Origin: Lysobacter arseniciresistens ZS79
GTDB taxonomy: Bacteria > Pseudomonadota > Gammaproteobacteria > Xanthomonadales > Xanthomonadaceae
Length of the DNA: 64,000 nucleotides
Reading direction: 5' to 3'
Assembly: GCF_000768335.1 (NCBI RefSeq)
Contig: NZ_AVPT01000015.1
Location: forward strand, 1 to 64,000
Positions 29,659 to 44,128 of the stretch are shown in pieces; the stretch's first letter is position 1, and every line of letters begins with the position of its first letter. The notes under the pieces were generated by a model. It searched no databases and had not been told where the DNA came from. It saw nothing but the letters and a program-made list of their open reading frames with translations. Position numbers and translations under genes: made by a program.

Positions 29659-32089
29659 TGGTTCCCATCCGCAGGGCCCACACCTCATGGATCTTCGACT
29701 GAAGAACCCCGAACATGAAATCGTCATCGCGGGCGATTGCGTAGACAGATCCACTGGGCAGCATGGACGGCAGCTGGAAGTCGAATACGCGATGCTTGGA
29801 GACTTCTGGCGTTGCGATCCATCGCTTCAGGCCGTCGATCGCCTTGCGCAACTGGGGACGCGGCCGCTGGTGCCTCCACCATGTGCCTTGCGCGGCTACC
29901 TCTCTGCGCTTGTCAGCTGACGCCACTGCGGATTTCAGATGCTTGAATGGGGCCTCGAAGAGCATCGCCTCCTTCAGTTCCATCTCAACGCCGAAATCGA
30001 TCAACCAAGCATCAGTTGGCCTGCGAACAAGGTCCATACCGTTGAGCCAACGGCGCAGGGCTGTGCTGTTGGGTTCGCCGTGCGGGTTGGGTAGCGTCAA
30101 CCACTCCCGCGCTGTCTCGGCAGGGACTTCGAACGGACCACCGAGTTTCACCCCCTGGAAGCAAAGTCCCTTGTTCTGAGCCAAGGACTTGGCTTGGGTT
30201 AGATCCAGTTCCACCCCACCGAAAGCCTGTGCGTGGAGGTCCGGATAGATCGTCTGTACTTCCTGGCCATCTAGCCGCGCGGGCGCACTGGACTGACCGA
30301 AGGCGACTAGTGAGACCCGCACCGCTGTGCCCTTGTCCCACCACTCCTGATCACTCCAGGCGTCGTAAATCCGCGACTGATCGACGATGCGGGCTAGCGA
30401 GAGGCGATTGGCGCCGCCTCGAATGCTGTTGGTGGCGACCAAGCCAGCACGGTGGGTTGTGCCGCTCTCGATGGCATCCATCGCACGCTCGAACCAGTAG
30501 CAGACGAAATCCGCCCCTTCGGACACACGGCCGTCGTATGCTTCGCGCAAGGCTTGGACGTATTCCTCCCCTAGTTCGCGTAGAAGCTTCTTGTTCCCGA
30601 TGAAGGGCGGATTGCCCACGATGACATCGGCTTGCGGCCAGGCGGCAGGAACTTTTCCGGTGATCAATGCGTCCCGGCACTGGATCTGATCCAGCGGAAG
30701 GAGGATGGGGTTCTTCCTCGCGCCGTAGCCGTTCTGAACCATCCATTGGAGCTCACCGATCCATACGGTGATGCGAGCGAGCTCGGCGGCGTACTCATTG
30801 AGCTCAATGCCCGTGACCTGAGCAGGCCCGACTCCGAGGATCTGCCGCTCCAGCCCCAACTCGGAGCCTTCAATCATGACGCGGTGCTCGAGATCTTTCA
30901 GAGCCCTCAGCGACATGAACAAGAAATTGCCGGAACCACAAGCCGGGTCAAGAATCGTGAAGGCACGCAGACGATCTAGGAAGTCAGAGAAACGCTGCTT
31001 GGCCTGGTTGTGGGCCTGAGTGCGCGCACTCTTCTCAGCTCTGCTCAGACCCTGCCGAGACCCGTGCAGATTGGCCTTATTCATCAGCTCGGCCAGCACT
31101 GCCTTTTCCTCTTCCCAGGCCATCAGCCAAGGCTGGCTGACCACAGGTCGCACGACCTTCATGATCGTCTCGGGGTCGGTGTAGTGAGCGCCTAACTGGG
31201 AACGCTTTTCCGGGTCGAGGCCTCGCTCGAAAAGTGTGCCGAAGATCGAGGGATCGATTTGGTCCCAAGACAGATGGCAGGCAGCCAGAAGCGTCCGCAG
31301 CTCCTCGCGGTGCAGTGGCAAGGTGGTGTTGTCGTTGAACAAGCCACCGTTGAACCAGTGAACCTTGACGAAGCCTGCCTGCCCTCCCGTACGCATGGCT
31401 TCAAACAGTTGGGCTGCGTTCGACTGGAACGCGGCAGGATCGTCTTGGGACGCCGTTACCATCCGTGTGAACAGTTGGTCCGGCAGCAGGCCGATGTCCT
31501 CGGCGAACATGCAAAAGACCAAGCGATTGAGGAAGTGGGCGACTTCCTGGGCAGCATGGCTTCGGCGTCTCAACGTCCAAGCCAGGTCCGCGAACTTCTG
31601 TGCAGCCTCTTTGGTGATGTCGGATCGTTTGGTCCCGGGACGCAACTCTTCGGGGTTGTGGAACATCGCCCGGACCTTGCGCAGGACCTCGGGCTGGACC
31701 AAGTCCTCCACCACGAAGCGATGAACTTCCTTCACCGTGTTGGTGAAGTTGGTATGGATCTCGATTGTTTGAAGGTCGGAGACAACCAGCAGAGGGGGGT
31801 TCTGCAGATCATCGGAATACATCTTTAACTGGGCATAGGCGTCTTGAAGACTACGCCCGGTGCCCTTGGCCTCCCAGCCGAAGAAGCCTTTCTTCCAGGC
31901 GTCGGCGAAGCCCTTGCCGCCTACCGTCTTCTCCGCCCCGTATTCAAAGGCGAACCAAGACCGGGTGGGATCTGCCTCTCTGGGCGTCTTGTGCCCGACA
32001 AGCAGGCACATGTCATTGAAGAAGGACTGCGCCTCGGCACGCTCCTTCCCGCCTCCTCGCCATTTGGCGATGAACTCATTCGGTGTCAT
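29659..32089 (-). pseudogene. MmeI-like Type IIL restriction-modification enzyme, N-terminal 810 residues (interrupted by IS3)
   Basis: From ATG 32089 (AGGGGTGG upstream). The nuclease motif D-X9-E-X-K is at Asp63, Glu73, Lys75, exactly the MmeI arrangement. Helical connector 150-370; methyltransferase motif I DPACGSGNF at 381-389 and motif IV NPPF at 493-496 (an N6-adenine type); the target-recognition region follows. The frame enters the IS after ALRMGTT and stops at 29639. A single polypeptide of this family both cuts and methylates one strand. Losing the C-terminal region probably disables or alters it. Confidence 0.88.
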
Positions 32090-32295
32090 GTTCCACCCCT
32101 TGGACCTAGCAATCATACGACGGCCCAGAACACGTCCTTAGGTCACCGACACCGAGTGTGTCGGAGGCGCAGATTGGCGCACCAGTGTCCCGACGGCGAG
32201 CCAGTCCAGGCTTCTCGCATCCGCCACAACCTCCGCCCCGCAAACAATCTGGCGAGGTGCAGAAGAGCAGGTGAACGCATCGTCGCGTCTCGGGG

Positions 32296-32790
32296 TTAGA
32301 GCAGCGCTTGGAGCCAATGCGCGACGTTAGGAAGCGCCTTCAGTCCGGCCTCGAGGGCCTTCTCGGTGATTGTCCCGATGCCATCGGCCGGCATGGATTT
32401 AAGCTTGTCGACAAGTCGCTCCTTAACCGACTGGCTAACGTCAGATGCCTCGACCTGCTTGATCAGCAACGCCCGAACGGAATCTTCGTGCAGGCGGATC
32501 GTCTGCACGTTGAGGATCGCACCTAGGCCGCCATCGTCCGCAATGAAGTCGATTCCCTTCGCAGTGATCTTGCCCCAGGTGAGCTGGGTGCCGAGGTCGA
32601 TGTATTGCTGAAACTTCGCATCTACGAGCCCGTGCTCTTGCAGATATGCAATGTTGACCCGCAAACCGTTGCCCGGGCAGATGGGGTCGAGGTCGCCAGC
32701 ATCCACCGTCTCCGGGTAAGCGGAGGCGAGCTTCCACAGCAGATCTCTCTGCTTCGAACGATCAAGCAAGTCGGCCACGCGCTTCTCCAA
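32296..32790 (-). CDS. Unknown protein upstream of the MmeI-like gene
   Basis: 164 residues from TTG 32790. Helical, with a winged-helix-like N terminus (WKLASAYPETVDAGDLD then GNGLRVNIAYLQEHGLVDAK) and a C-terminal helical tail ending VAHWLQALL. The family is not recognised, although the pattern recalls small effector-associated or regulatory domains. It is 206 bases upstream of the restriction-modification gene and on the same strand. Confidence 0.55.
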   Translation of the reverse strand: MEKRVADLLDRSKQRDLLWKLASAYPETVDAGDLDPICPGNGLRVNIAYLQEHGLVDAKFQQYIDLGTQLTWGKITAKGIDFIADDGGLGAILNVQTIRLHEDSVRALLIKQVEASDVSQSVKERLVDKLKSMPADGIGTITEKALEAGLKALPNVAHWLQALL

Positions 32791-32886
32791 GGTAATGACG
32801 TGCAGACAGCCTACAGCGCCCGATGACGTGCGGGCTGCCTATCCCAGTGCTGCACAAGCGAAGGACCAGAACCTTCCAAAGCAGAC

Positions 32887-32915
32887 GTCCGCTTCCGGCC
32901 AGAAGCGGTCATTCG
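32887..32915 (+). repeat. Dispersed intergenic repeat, copy 1
   Basis: Begins GTCCGCTTCCGGCCAGAAGC and continues GGTCATTCG. It is imperfectly palindromic (GCTTCCGGCCAGAAGC). It lies in the 242-base gap between the restriction-modification block and the metal block. Related copies are at 43734, 43961, 49019 and 53389-53453. Confidence 0.6.
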
Positions 32916-33032
32916 CTGGAACGTCACTGAACTGATTGACAGGGCAGCATCGGCTCGGATGACTTGTTCGCCGACCCACCCCGCACCAATGGAAGTATTG
33001 CGGGCATCTAGGCCGGGACTTGATACAACCGA

Positions 33033-34400
33033 TCAGGCCGGCCAGCGCGGGTGCAGGTCGTCGATCGTGTACGGGTGGGCATGTCGTAACGCATCGGCGT
33101 CGGCGAAGTGTTCCAGAAGATGAGGGTGGTCGGCTGGCAGATCGTCATGACGATGCGCCAGCACTACCGGATCCTCGGCGGGCCACGCCAGCCAAGCGGC
33201 CACGAGCCCAAGCGCCGCCAAAGCGCAGAGCGCGATCAATGCCGTTCCGAAACCCGCTGCTTCGCCCAGCCAACCGGCCAGTGGATAGGCGACCATCCAG
33301 CCGGCGTGTACCAGCGAGAACTGTGCCGCAAAGAGCAACGGCAGATCCGCGCTGCTGGCCGAACGCCGCAGCAACCGACCGCCGGGCGTGATCAGGCCCG
33401 CATAGGCAATGCCCAGCACGATCCAGGCGATCGCCAGCACCCACCAGTTCCAGTGCTGGAAGAGCCACACGGCCGCCGTCGCCGCCAAGCCCAGCACCAT
33501 GACCATGCCGGCAGACAACATGATGCGCCGATCGTGTTGGCGATCGAGAAGGCCCGGCAGCAACACGGCCGCCAGCATCGAACCGCCACCAAATGCCGCC
33601 AACGCCCAGGCCACGTCCTGCTCGCTTCCGCCCATTGTCGAACGCATGATCACGATGGTGTTGACGAACACCATTGCACCGCCAGCGGCGGCAACGAGAT
33701 TCAGAGCCAACAGAGCGCGCAGTCTGGGCGTATGCAGGTATATCCGCATGCCACGCAACGCACGCGCGTATGGCGTGTCGTTCGCCCGTACGGTGATCGG
33801 TTCCGGCAAGGTGCTCCCCAGTACCAGCAGAGCGGAAAGCACGAACCCCACCGCTGTTCCGGCAAACAGTCCGTGGAAACTGATCACCATCAGCAGCACG
33901 GCCGCCAAGGCCGGGCTCAGCAGACTCTCCAGATCGTAGGCCAGCCGCGACAGCGACAGAGCGCGGGTGTAGTCACGTTCGTCGGTGAGAATTTCGGGGA
34001 TCACCGACTGGAACAGCGGCGTGAAACCAGCCGAGGCCGTCTGCAGCAGCGCGATCAGCAGGTACACCTGCCAGATCTCGGTCACAAACGGCAATGCCAG
34101 CACCATTACCACGCGGATCAGGTCGAATACGACCAGCACGCGCTTGCGATGCCGCGGCGTCACCAGCGCACCAGCCAACGGCGAGATCACAACGTACACC
34201 GCCATTTTGATCGCGAGCGCCGTACCGAGCACCGCACCGGCGCGATCGCCGGCGAGGTCGTAAGCCAAGAGCGCCAGCGCGACGGTCGCTAGGCCGGTGC
34301 CGACCAGCGCAACCACCTGCGCCAGGAACAGGTGCCGGAAGTTGCGGTGGCGCAGGATCTCGATCAAAAAAATTTCTCCGGTCACTTTGATCGTAGCCAT
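33033..34400 (-). CDS. MFS transporter of the metal-resistance block
   Basis: 455 residues from ATG 34400 (an upstream in-frame start at 34442 runs through the hairpin and is disfavoured). About 12 hydrophobic helices; N terminus ILRHRNFRHLFLAQVVALVG and the loop LVTPRHRKRVLVVFDLIRV are typical of the NreB/enterobactin-exporter-like MFS group. The C terminus is His-rich (AHRHDDLPADHPHLLEHFAD), which suits metal binding. It is the last gene on the minus strand of the block, after a hairpin. Nickel or cobalt export is a guess. Confidence 0.8.
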   Translation of the reverse strand: MATIKVTGEIFLIEILRHRNFRHLFLAQVVALVGTGLATVALALLAYDLAGDRAGAVLGTALAIKMAVYVVISPLAGALVTPRHRKRVLVVFDLIRVVMVLALPFVTEIWQVYLLIALLQTASAGFTPLFQSVIPEILTDERDYTRALSLSRLAYDLESLLSPALAAVLLMVISFHGLFAGTAVGFVLSALLVLGSTLPEPITVRANDTPYARALRGMRIYLHTPRLRALLALNLVAAAGGAMVFVNTIVIMRSTMGGSEQDVAWALAAFGGGSMLAAVLLPGLLDRQHDRRIMLSAGMVMVLGLAATAAVWLFQHWNWWVLAIAWIVLGIAYAGLITPGGRLLRRSASSADLPLLFAAQFSLVHAGWMVAYPLAGWLGEAAGFGTALIALCALAALGLVAAWLAWPAEDPVVLAHRHDDLPADHPHLLEHFADADALRHAHPYTIDDLHPRWPA

Positions 34401-34413
34401 GCTCAAGTCAATA

Positions 34414-34440
34414 GCTCCGCCGGCTAATATCCGGCGGAGC
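34414..34440 (-). terminator. Perfect 10-bp stem hairpin between metal-block genes
   Basis: GCTCCGCCGG (34414-34423) pairs with CCGGCGGAGC (34431-34440), loop 7 bases, directly after the stop of the 89-residue protein gene. The downstream strand has only a weak T stretch. Probably a terminator or attenuator separating the MFS gene from the rest. Confidence 0.5.
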
Positions 34441-34454
34441 ACTGACGGTTGTCG

Positions 34455-34724
34455 CTACTTCTTGCCGGCTGAAGCGTGATCGGCATCCGAAGCACTTTCG
34501 GCCTTCTTCTCGGCGTCGCAACGGGCCTTGAGGTCTTTGATGTCGGTGTCAGCGGAGGCGCTTTCATGTTGCTTCACTTCCAACTCGTCGCAGGCACTGA
34601 TCGTGGCCGCCGGCTCGGCCTCCATCATCTGATCGAACGCTTTGGGATCGTGCGCGTTGGCCGACAGCGACAACAGCAGAGTTGTCGAAAGCGTCGCGAG
34701 AGACAGGACAACGGAATGCTTCAT
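34455..34724 (-). CDS. Small periplasmic protein of the metal block
   Basis: 89 residues. Signal peptide VVLSLATLSTTLLLSLSANA with cleavage at ANA-HD, then a very acidic and Lys-rich helical region with two Cys (ISACDELEVKQHE, LKARCDAEKK). Such small secreted proteins accompany HupE and Czc genes and could buffer metal in the periplasm. Function not shown. Confidence 0.65.
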   Translation of the reverse strand: MKHSVVLSLATLSTTLLLSLSANAHDPKAFDQMMEAEPAATISACDELEVKQHESASADTDIKDLKARCDAEKKAESASDADHASAGKK

Positions 34725-34793
34725 GGGATATCTCCTGGTGCTAGAGGTTAATGCGCCTTGCAGCGCGAACGGAACGGCTGGAACCGAAGTGGA

Positions 34794-35369
34794 TCAGGGG
34801 CGATACAGGTCTTGCTGGAAGCCGCTGATATCGAGCTGGACCGTGACGGGCGTATCGCCACGATTGAGCCAGTACCAGCCGTGCGAGCCATCGAACGGTG
34901 CGGTGAATGTGCCCGATGCCTGGCTCTGCTCACGCTCGATCCAGTAGCTGGTGTATTCGTCCTTGGCCGCATCCACGCGCTCGCCGTGCATGTCGACGGC
35001 CACGGCGGCGTCGGCGGTCCAATGGAACACGAAGGTGTCGCCCTGGCTCATGTGCGCCTTGATCTCCGCGCCTTTGCCCGGGGCCAACATCAGCGACATG
35101 CTGTCGGTGCGGTAGTTCGCATCGTGCTTGGCCACGGTGGCGGCCGCCGCCGGTTCGATGACGGGCGCATCGCCCCCGGCTGCCTCCGCTGGCGCGCCCA
35201 GCACGTTCAGTCCGAGCTGGGTGCCGATGCCGGTGGGATCGATCCCGTACTCGGCCGGCAACACGGTGGTGACCAGGACCACCGCGGCCACGGCAATGGC
35301 GACCGCGGTGGCCTTGAGCAGGCGCCCGGTCGATGGAAGGGACTGGGGTTGTGCATGGATAACGGACAT
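34794..35369 (-). CDS. Transmembrane anchor protein of the metal block
   Basis: 191 residues. One N-terminal transmembrane helix (LKATAVAIAVAAVVLVTTVL, about 18-37) then a periplasmic domain with TFVFHWTADAAVAVDMHGER and ending HGWYWLNRGDTPVTVQL. Proteins named transmembrane anchor protein with this layout sit beside HupE/UreJ and CzcA genes. It lies 15 bases after hupE on the same strand. Confidence 0.75.
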   Translation of the reverse strand: MSVIHAQPQSLPSTGRLLKATAVAIAVAAVVLVTTVLPAEYGIDPTGIGTQLGLNVLGAPAEAAGGDAPVIEPAAAATVAKHDANYRTDSMSLMLAPGKGAEIKAHMSQGDTFVFHWTADAAVAVDMHGERVDAAKDEYTSYWIEREQSQASGTFTAPFDGSHGWYWLNRGDTPVTVQLDISGFQQDLYRP

Positions 35370-35384
35370 GGAATTACCTCGAAA

Positions 35385-36107
35385 TTACGAAACGAAGAAG
35401 CCGGTGAGCTGGTAGCCGATTAGCATGAAGCCGGCGGTCATCAGCACGGTGTTGGCCGCAAAGGCCTGGCGAGCGAAGGCATCGCTGCGGCGCCAGAAGC
35501 CCATCGCGATGAGGATCGCGCCGAGCGCCAGCAACTGCCCGATCTCGACGCCGACATTGAACGCCAGGATGTTGGGCACCAGTCCGTCGCTCGACAGTTC
35601 GAAATCCTGCAGCTTGGTCGCCAGGCCAAAGCCATGGAAGAAACCGAAGATCAGGACCGCGATCTTGGTGTTGGGTTGCACCCCGAACAGGCGCTTGAAC
35701 CCGCCCAGGTTGTCCATCGCCTTGTAGACCACCGACAAGCCGATGATCGCGTCGACCAGATACGGATTGACGTGGACGCCGCCGAGCACGCCGTACAGCA
35801 GCGTCAGGCTGTGACCGACCGCGAACAGGGTCACGTAGATGCCCACGTCGCGCATCCGGTACAGGAAGAACACCACCCCGAACAGGAACAGCAGGTGGTC
35901 GTAACCGGTCACCATGTGCTTGGCGCCGAGGTACATGAACACCAGCAGGTGGGTGCCGGTGCTGTTCTTCAGGAATGCGGCGTCATCCTCCGCCACGCCA
36001 TGGGCGATCGCGGTGGTCGCCATCAGCAGCAGGGCAATGAAGGCCAGCGGAATGCGCCATTTTCGGCTTGCATCCAGCAGCCGGTGCGTAGGTGAATTCA
36101 AGGGCAT
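35385..36107 (-). CDS. HupE/UreJ-family membrane protein
   Basis: 240 residues from ATG 36107 (GGAG upstream); the open frame extends further upstream but not credibly. Hydrophobic, about six to seven helices, with the signature FMYLGAKHMVTGYDHLLFLF and a second His motif FGFFHGFGLATKL. HupE/UreJ proteins are thought to move nickel or cobalt. Here, with Czc and ChrA genes, a role in metal tolerance is likely. Confidence 0.85.
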   Translation of the reverse strand: MPLNSPTHRLLDASRKWRIPLAFIALLLMATTAIAHGVAEDDAAFLKNSTGTHLLVFMYLGAKHMVTGYDHLLFLFGVVFFLYRMRDVGIYVTLFAVGHSLTLLYGVLGGVHVNPYLVDAIIGLSVVYKAMDNLGGFKRLFGVQPNTKIAVLIFGFFHGFGLATKLQDFELSSDGLVPNILAFNVGVEIGQLLALGAILIAMGFWRRSDAFARQAFAANTVLMTAGFMLIGYQLTGFFVS

Positions 36108-36199
36108 GCAGATCTCCGGAACAGGGTTGGGGTGTGCGAGCGGCGCGGCCGTTACAGCCGCGTTCTCGCGCAGATTGCTGGCAGGAAGAGGCGGTCGCA

Positions 36200-40609
<4,410 letters not shown>

Positions 40610-40613
<4 letters not shown>

Positions 40614-41860
40614 GGTGAAATTCCCGAAGGCAGTGCGGTCAGGCGTTCAACCTCGACCAGAAGGGTGTGGTAGCGAGCAGCCGCGTCGACGCTGCGCTCG
40701 CGCAGTTCGAACAGCGTGCGTTGCGCCTGCGTGAGCGTGACGAACGAGAAGCGTCCAGCCTCGAACCCGCGTTGGGTCAGGGCGTAGGCTTGTTCGGCCT
40801 TAGGCACCATTTCTTCGAGCAGCGCATCGTGCTCGGTCCGGGCATGGCGCATTTCCTGATACAGCGAGAACAGCGCCTGACGGCTTTCGGCACGTTGGGC
40901 CTCGCGCCGCAGTTGCACCGCCGCCAGTTGCGCATCGGCTTCGGCAATCGCCAGGTTGGCCCGCGGACGGCTGCCCAGCGGCACCGACACCGACATCACC
41001 AGGCCTTGGTCATCGAGCGCCTCCAGGCGGCGCACGCCAATGCTCACGTCGATGTCGGGCGTGGCGCTGGTGATCGCGACGCGCCGCCGGGCCGCGATGG
41101 TGTCGGCCTGCAACAGGGCGTCGCGTTGCGTCGGCGTCATCGGCAAGCGGGCCGCGAGGATCTCGAATGGTTCGACTGGCGGCAGTTCGTGCAGGGTTCC
41201 GGTCACGGCCGTGAAGTCGGGCTCGATCGCGCCCCAACTGGCCGCAAGGGTCATGCGCGCGCTGGCCAGCTCGTGCTCGGCATCCTCGACCGCCAGTTCC
41301 GCCTCGGCCACGGCGATCTCGGCGGCGCGCAGGTCGGATGAGGGATTGCGTGCGGCCTCTACCCACCGGTCGACTTCAGCCCGGGTCTGCTCGGCCAGCT
41401 TCACCCGCTCGCGGGCGAACTCCAGTTGCTGCTGGGCCGCCGCCACCGCGACATAACGCGCGGTCGTGCGGCTGGCGATCTCAAGCTTGGCGCTGTCTGC
41501 CAGGTTGCGCTGACGCAGTACCTCCGCGGTGCCCAAGGCTCGCCGGGCCTCGCGCTTTCCGCCCAGTTCGATCACACGGCTCAGCCGCAGCGTGGTCTCG
41601 GCGTAGCGCGCGCCACCTACCGCGCCGGTCCCGCCAAAGTTCTCCAGCTCGCCCCCAACAACGAACTGCGTCGGCAGCGCCGCCCGCTCGGCACGGGATT
41701 CCGCAGCGCGCACTTCGGCCAACTCGGCGGCGAGGATGGGATTCGATTCGAGGCTGCGGGTGACCGCCTCCTCCAGACGCAACAATTCAGCAGCTTGTCC
41801 CGACGGGACGGCGCCACAGGTCCCGGCAAACGCCAGGGCCATCAGCCAACGCAGATTCAC
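40610..41860 (-). CDS. czcC: Outer-membrane channel of the metal RND pump (TolC family)
   Basis: 416 residues with signal peptide (LMALAFAGTCGAVPSGQAAE) and two long helical repeats of the OEP family (SNPILAAELAEVRAAESRAE, LAIAEADAQLAAVQLRREAQ). It completes the tripartite pump with CzcB and CzcA, in the same order as in classic czcCBA operons. Confidence 0.88.
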
Positions 41861-41923
41861 GGATAACCTCCGGGTGATCGACAGACAACGCAGTGCGGAC
41901 CGCCCAATGGGCGGCCTGGTGCG

Positions 41924-42313
41924 TTACGCGATCGGAGGTCGGTGCGGAGGTGTTCGCGCCGAAGACGGCGGTGGAGAGGTGGTCAGGTGAACGCCGGGCG
42001 CCACAGGCACCAGCGCGCTGAGCATCACTACGGGAATGGTCGGCAGGGTCGAAACGGTCGTGCCGACGTCATGCGCGTGCAGCACCGTGGTGTCGCCAGG
42101 ATCCAGGTCCCGGGGCGGATCGTCGTGATCGGACAGCCCATCGGCCAGTTGCGCGGCGTGATCGTGCGCGTGGTCGCCGTCCGCGTGTGCGTGGACTTCC
42201 CCGGTCGAGATGCCGGCCGAGAGCATCGCCACCAGCAGCAGCAAGCCGGCCAGTTGCCCGATCGGGCGCTGGATCCAGAGGCTCACGCGTCGGTGGAGGG
42301 CTCGCAGCGACAT
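41924..42313 (-). CDS. His/Asp-rich exported or membrane-anchored protein upstream of czcC
   Basis: 129 residues from ATG 42313. One hydrophobic segment near residues 16-37 (IGQLAGLLLLVAMLSAGIST), then a metal-binding-like stretch VHAHADGDHAHDHAAQ and a Pro-rich C terminus. Comparable small His-rich proteins (CzcI/CnrY-like or CopL-like) precede pump operons and may sense or buffer metal. A much longer frame reaching upstream to 43561 is only the opposite reading of chrA and is not used. Confidence 0.6.
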   Translation of the reverse strand: MSLRALHRRVSLWIQRPIGQLAGLLLLVAMLSAGISTGEVHAHADGDHAHDHAAQLADGLSDHDDPPRDLDPGDTTVLHAHDVGTTVSTLPTIPVVMLSALVPVAPGVHLTTSPPPSSARTPPHRPPIA

Positions 42314-42390
42314 CGCGGCAGAATGCCGCAAAGATTGCGTGGGTTCAAGGAGCGGCGTGGAGCATTTGATCCCATTCAGGGTTCGCTGGA

Positions 42391-43632
42391 CTACAGCCAC
42401 CCCCACAACGCAGCCGCCGCGATCACCGCCGGAATCACCAGTTTCGCCTTCGACGCGAACAACACCGCCAGCACCAGTGCAAACAGGATCACCGCCTCCA
42501 ATCCGGTCAGGCTGACCTTGATCAGCGCCAGCGTGGTGCCGGCGATCAGCCCGACCACACCGGCGGTGAGCCCTTCCAGGAACAGGCGGATGCGGGGTTG
42601 ATGCACCACGCGCTCCAGCGCATCGTGGCCGACCAGGGTGAAGGCGAACGCCGGCAGGAAGATGCCGACCGTCATCATGACCGCGCCCCATGGCCCGCCG
42701 CCCAGGTAGCCGACAAAGGTCGAGAAGATGATCAGCGGCGCCGGCAGCAGGCCCGATAACGCCAGCCCGTCGAGGAACTGGGTGTTGCTCATCCACGCGC
42801 CCTGCGTGACTGCGTCGCGCTGCAGGAACGGGATCACCGTGTAGGCGCCGCCGAAGGTCAGCAGGCCGGCTTTCAGGCCGGACCAGAACAACGCCAACAG
42901 CGGCATGCCGTCGCGGCGCACGGGCTCGGCATCGGCTGCGCTGCCGCTCAGTACCGCCAAGCCGGTCAGTCCGCCCATGGCGACCACATAGCCGATCACC
43001 CCGGCCGCGGTCGCGGCAGCTGATGCCCACGCCAGCCACCGGAATTGCCGTTGCGCCAGCAGGTAGACCGCGCCCGCGACGGTCAGGACGATGCCGAAAT
43101 GGATGCCGGCCAGCTGCGCCACGGTCGCGCCGATCGCGATGCCCCACAGCCAGCGGTCGGTCACCACGTGCTCGCCGATCCTCACCACCGCCCGCACGAT
43201 CAGTGCGGCGACCGCGACCTGCACCGCCGCGAATACCGCGGCCACGCCTTCCGTCTGCAGGCCGTAGCGCACATAGGCCCACGACAGCGCGAACATCAGT
43301 ACAAACCCGGGCAGCATGAAACCCAGCCCCGCCAGCACACCGCCCCAGCGGCCGCGCGAGCGCATGCCGAAGTACACGCACAATTCGTGAGCCTCGGGGC
43401 CGGGCAGCACCTGGTAGACCGCGAGCACGCGGTTGAATTGCGCGCTGCTGACCCAGCGCTCCTCGTCGACCAGTTCCTGCCGGATCATCGCGATCTGCGC
43501 GACCGGGCCGCCCCAGGCCAGCGCCCCGAACCGCAGGAAGCGCAGGAACAGCCGGAGCCAAGGGTCCCGTGGCACTACATAGCCAGGGAAGTCACCATTG
43601 GCCAATGGCTCTTTTCCAGTCGAAGTCGCCAT
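42391..43632 (-). CDS. chrA: ChrA chromate transporter
   Basis: 413 residues, the long two-domain form. Both halves carry the CHR signature: FGALAWGGPVAQIAMIRQEL with YQVLPGPEAHELCVYFGM, and LLTFGGAYTVIPFLQRDAV with GLALSGLLPAPLIIFSTFVG. It exports chromate using the proton gradient. It is the first gene of the minus-strand metal block, 77 bases before the His-rich gene. Confidence 0.93.
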   Translation of the reverse strand: MATSTGKEPLANGDFPGYVVPRDPWLRLFLRFLRFGALAWGGPVAQIAMIRQELVDEERWVSSAQFNRVLAVYQVLPGPEAHELCVYFGMRSRGRWGGVLAGLGFMLPGFVLMFALSWAYVRYGLQTEGVAAVFAAVQVAVAALIVRAVVRIGEHVVTDRWLWGIAIGATVAQLAGIHFGIVLTVAGAVYLLAQRQFRWLAWASAAATAAGVIGYVVAMGGLTGLAVLSGSAADAEPVRRDGMPLLALFWSGLKAGLLTFGGAYTVIPFLQRDAVTQGAWMSNTQFLDGLALSGLLPAPLIIFSTFVGYLGGGPWGAVMMTVGIFLPAFAFTLVGHDALERVVHQPRIRLFLEGLTAGVVGLIAGTTLALIKVSLTGLEAVILFALVLAVLFASKAKLVIPAVIAAAALWGWL

Positions 43633-43733
43633 GGCTTGCCTTGGTCCGAAGGAGTGGCGGGTATCCGGCTCGCCATGTTGATTGGGCCACTATTTGGCAC
43701 GTCGGTCGAGTGCCTGAATGTCCTGATTCGGGT

Positions 43734-43763
43734 GAACGACCGCTATGGGTCGGAAGCGGACAC
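43734..43763 (-). repeat. Dispersed intergenic repeat, copy 2 (inverted)
   Basis: Reads on the minus strand GTCCGCTTCCGACCCATAGC then GGTCGTTC. It aligns along its length with copy 1, in opposite orientation. Confidence 0.6.
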
Positions 43764-43960
43764 GAGGAGATCGGAAACAGCGTCCGAAGGCCCTCGGCCA
43801 CCTCGGGAGTGGCGGCTTAGCCGCTTGCGGCCAGCGCACCCTATCTCAATTAGCACTCTTTATTTGCGATCTGCTAATTGTTCGAATTCAATAACTTAGC
43901 CGTGTTTTCAGGCCCTTGTGCTCAGATGGAGGCATGCTCATGCGCATGTCGCAAGCTCTG

Positions 43961-43982
43961 GTCCGCTATCGGCCAGAAGTGG
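43961..43982 (+). repeat. Dispersed intergenic repeat, copy 3 (partial)
   Basis: GTCCGCTATCGGCCAGAAGT and GG match the first 22 bases of copy 1 with few differences; the 3' part is lost. Confidence 0.5.
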
Positions 43983-44128
43983 CGCAGCCTTTCTCGATTA
44001 GCCTTGCAAATCGGACCGCCGGGCAGTGCGGTGGATGGGTCAATCCATTGGGGAGGTCCCACTGTCGTCGGTCGGCAGGCGTAAAGTGAGGCATCTGCCA
44101 GCAGCGGGCGCGGCATACGTCGCACACT

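Larger units (their letters stand above)
43633..44128. other. Gene-free region upstream of chrA with two dispersed-repeat copies
   Basis: No ORF here has a credible start and codon usage. It must hold the promoter of the chrA/czc block. Dispersed-repeat copies are at 43734-43763 (inverted) and 43961-43982. A short AT-rich stretch (43850-43900) could be the promoter or an old junction. No metal-responsive regulator gene is present. Confidence 0.5.

Noticed and set aside
41924-43561. A 545-codon frame starting inside chrA and ending with the His-rich protein
   Set aside because: Upstream of 42313 it reads chrA in a wrong frame; the short form with its own ATG is the credible gene.
43633-44128. 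Short ORFs upstream of chrA as metal regulators
   Set aside because: None shows a helix-turn-helix or metal-binding Cys/His pattern, a good start or consistent codon usage.
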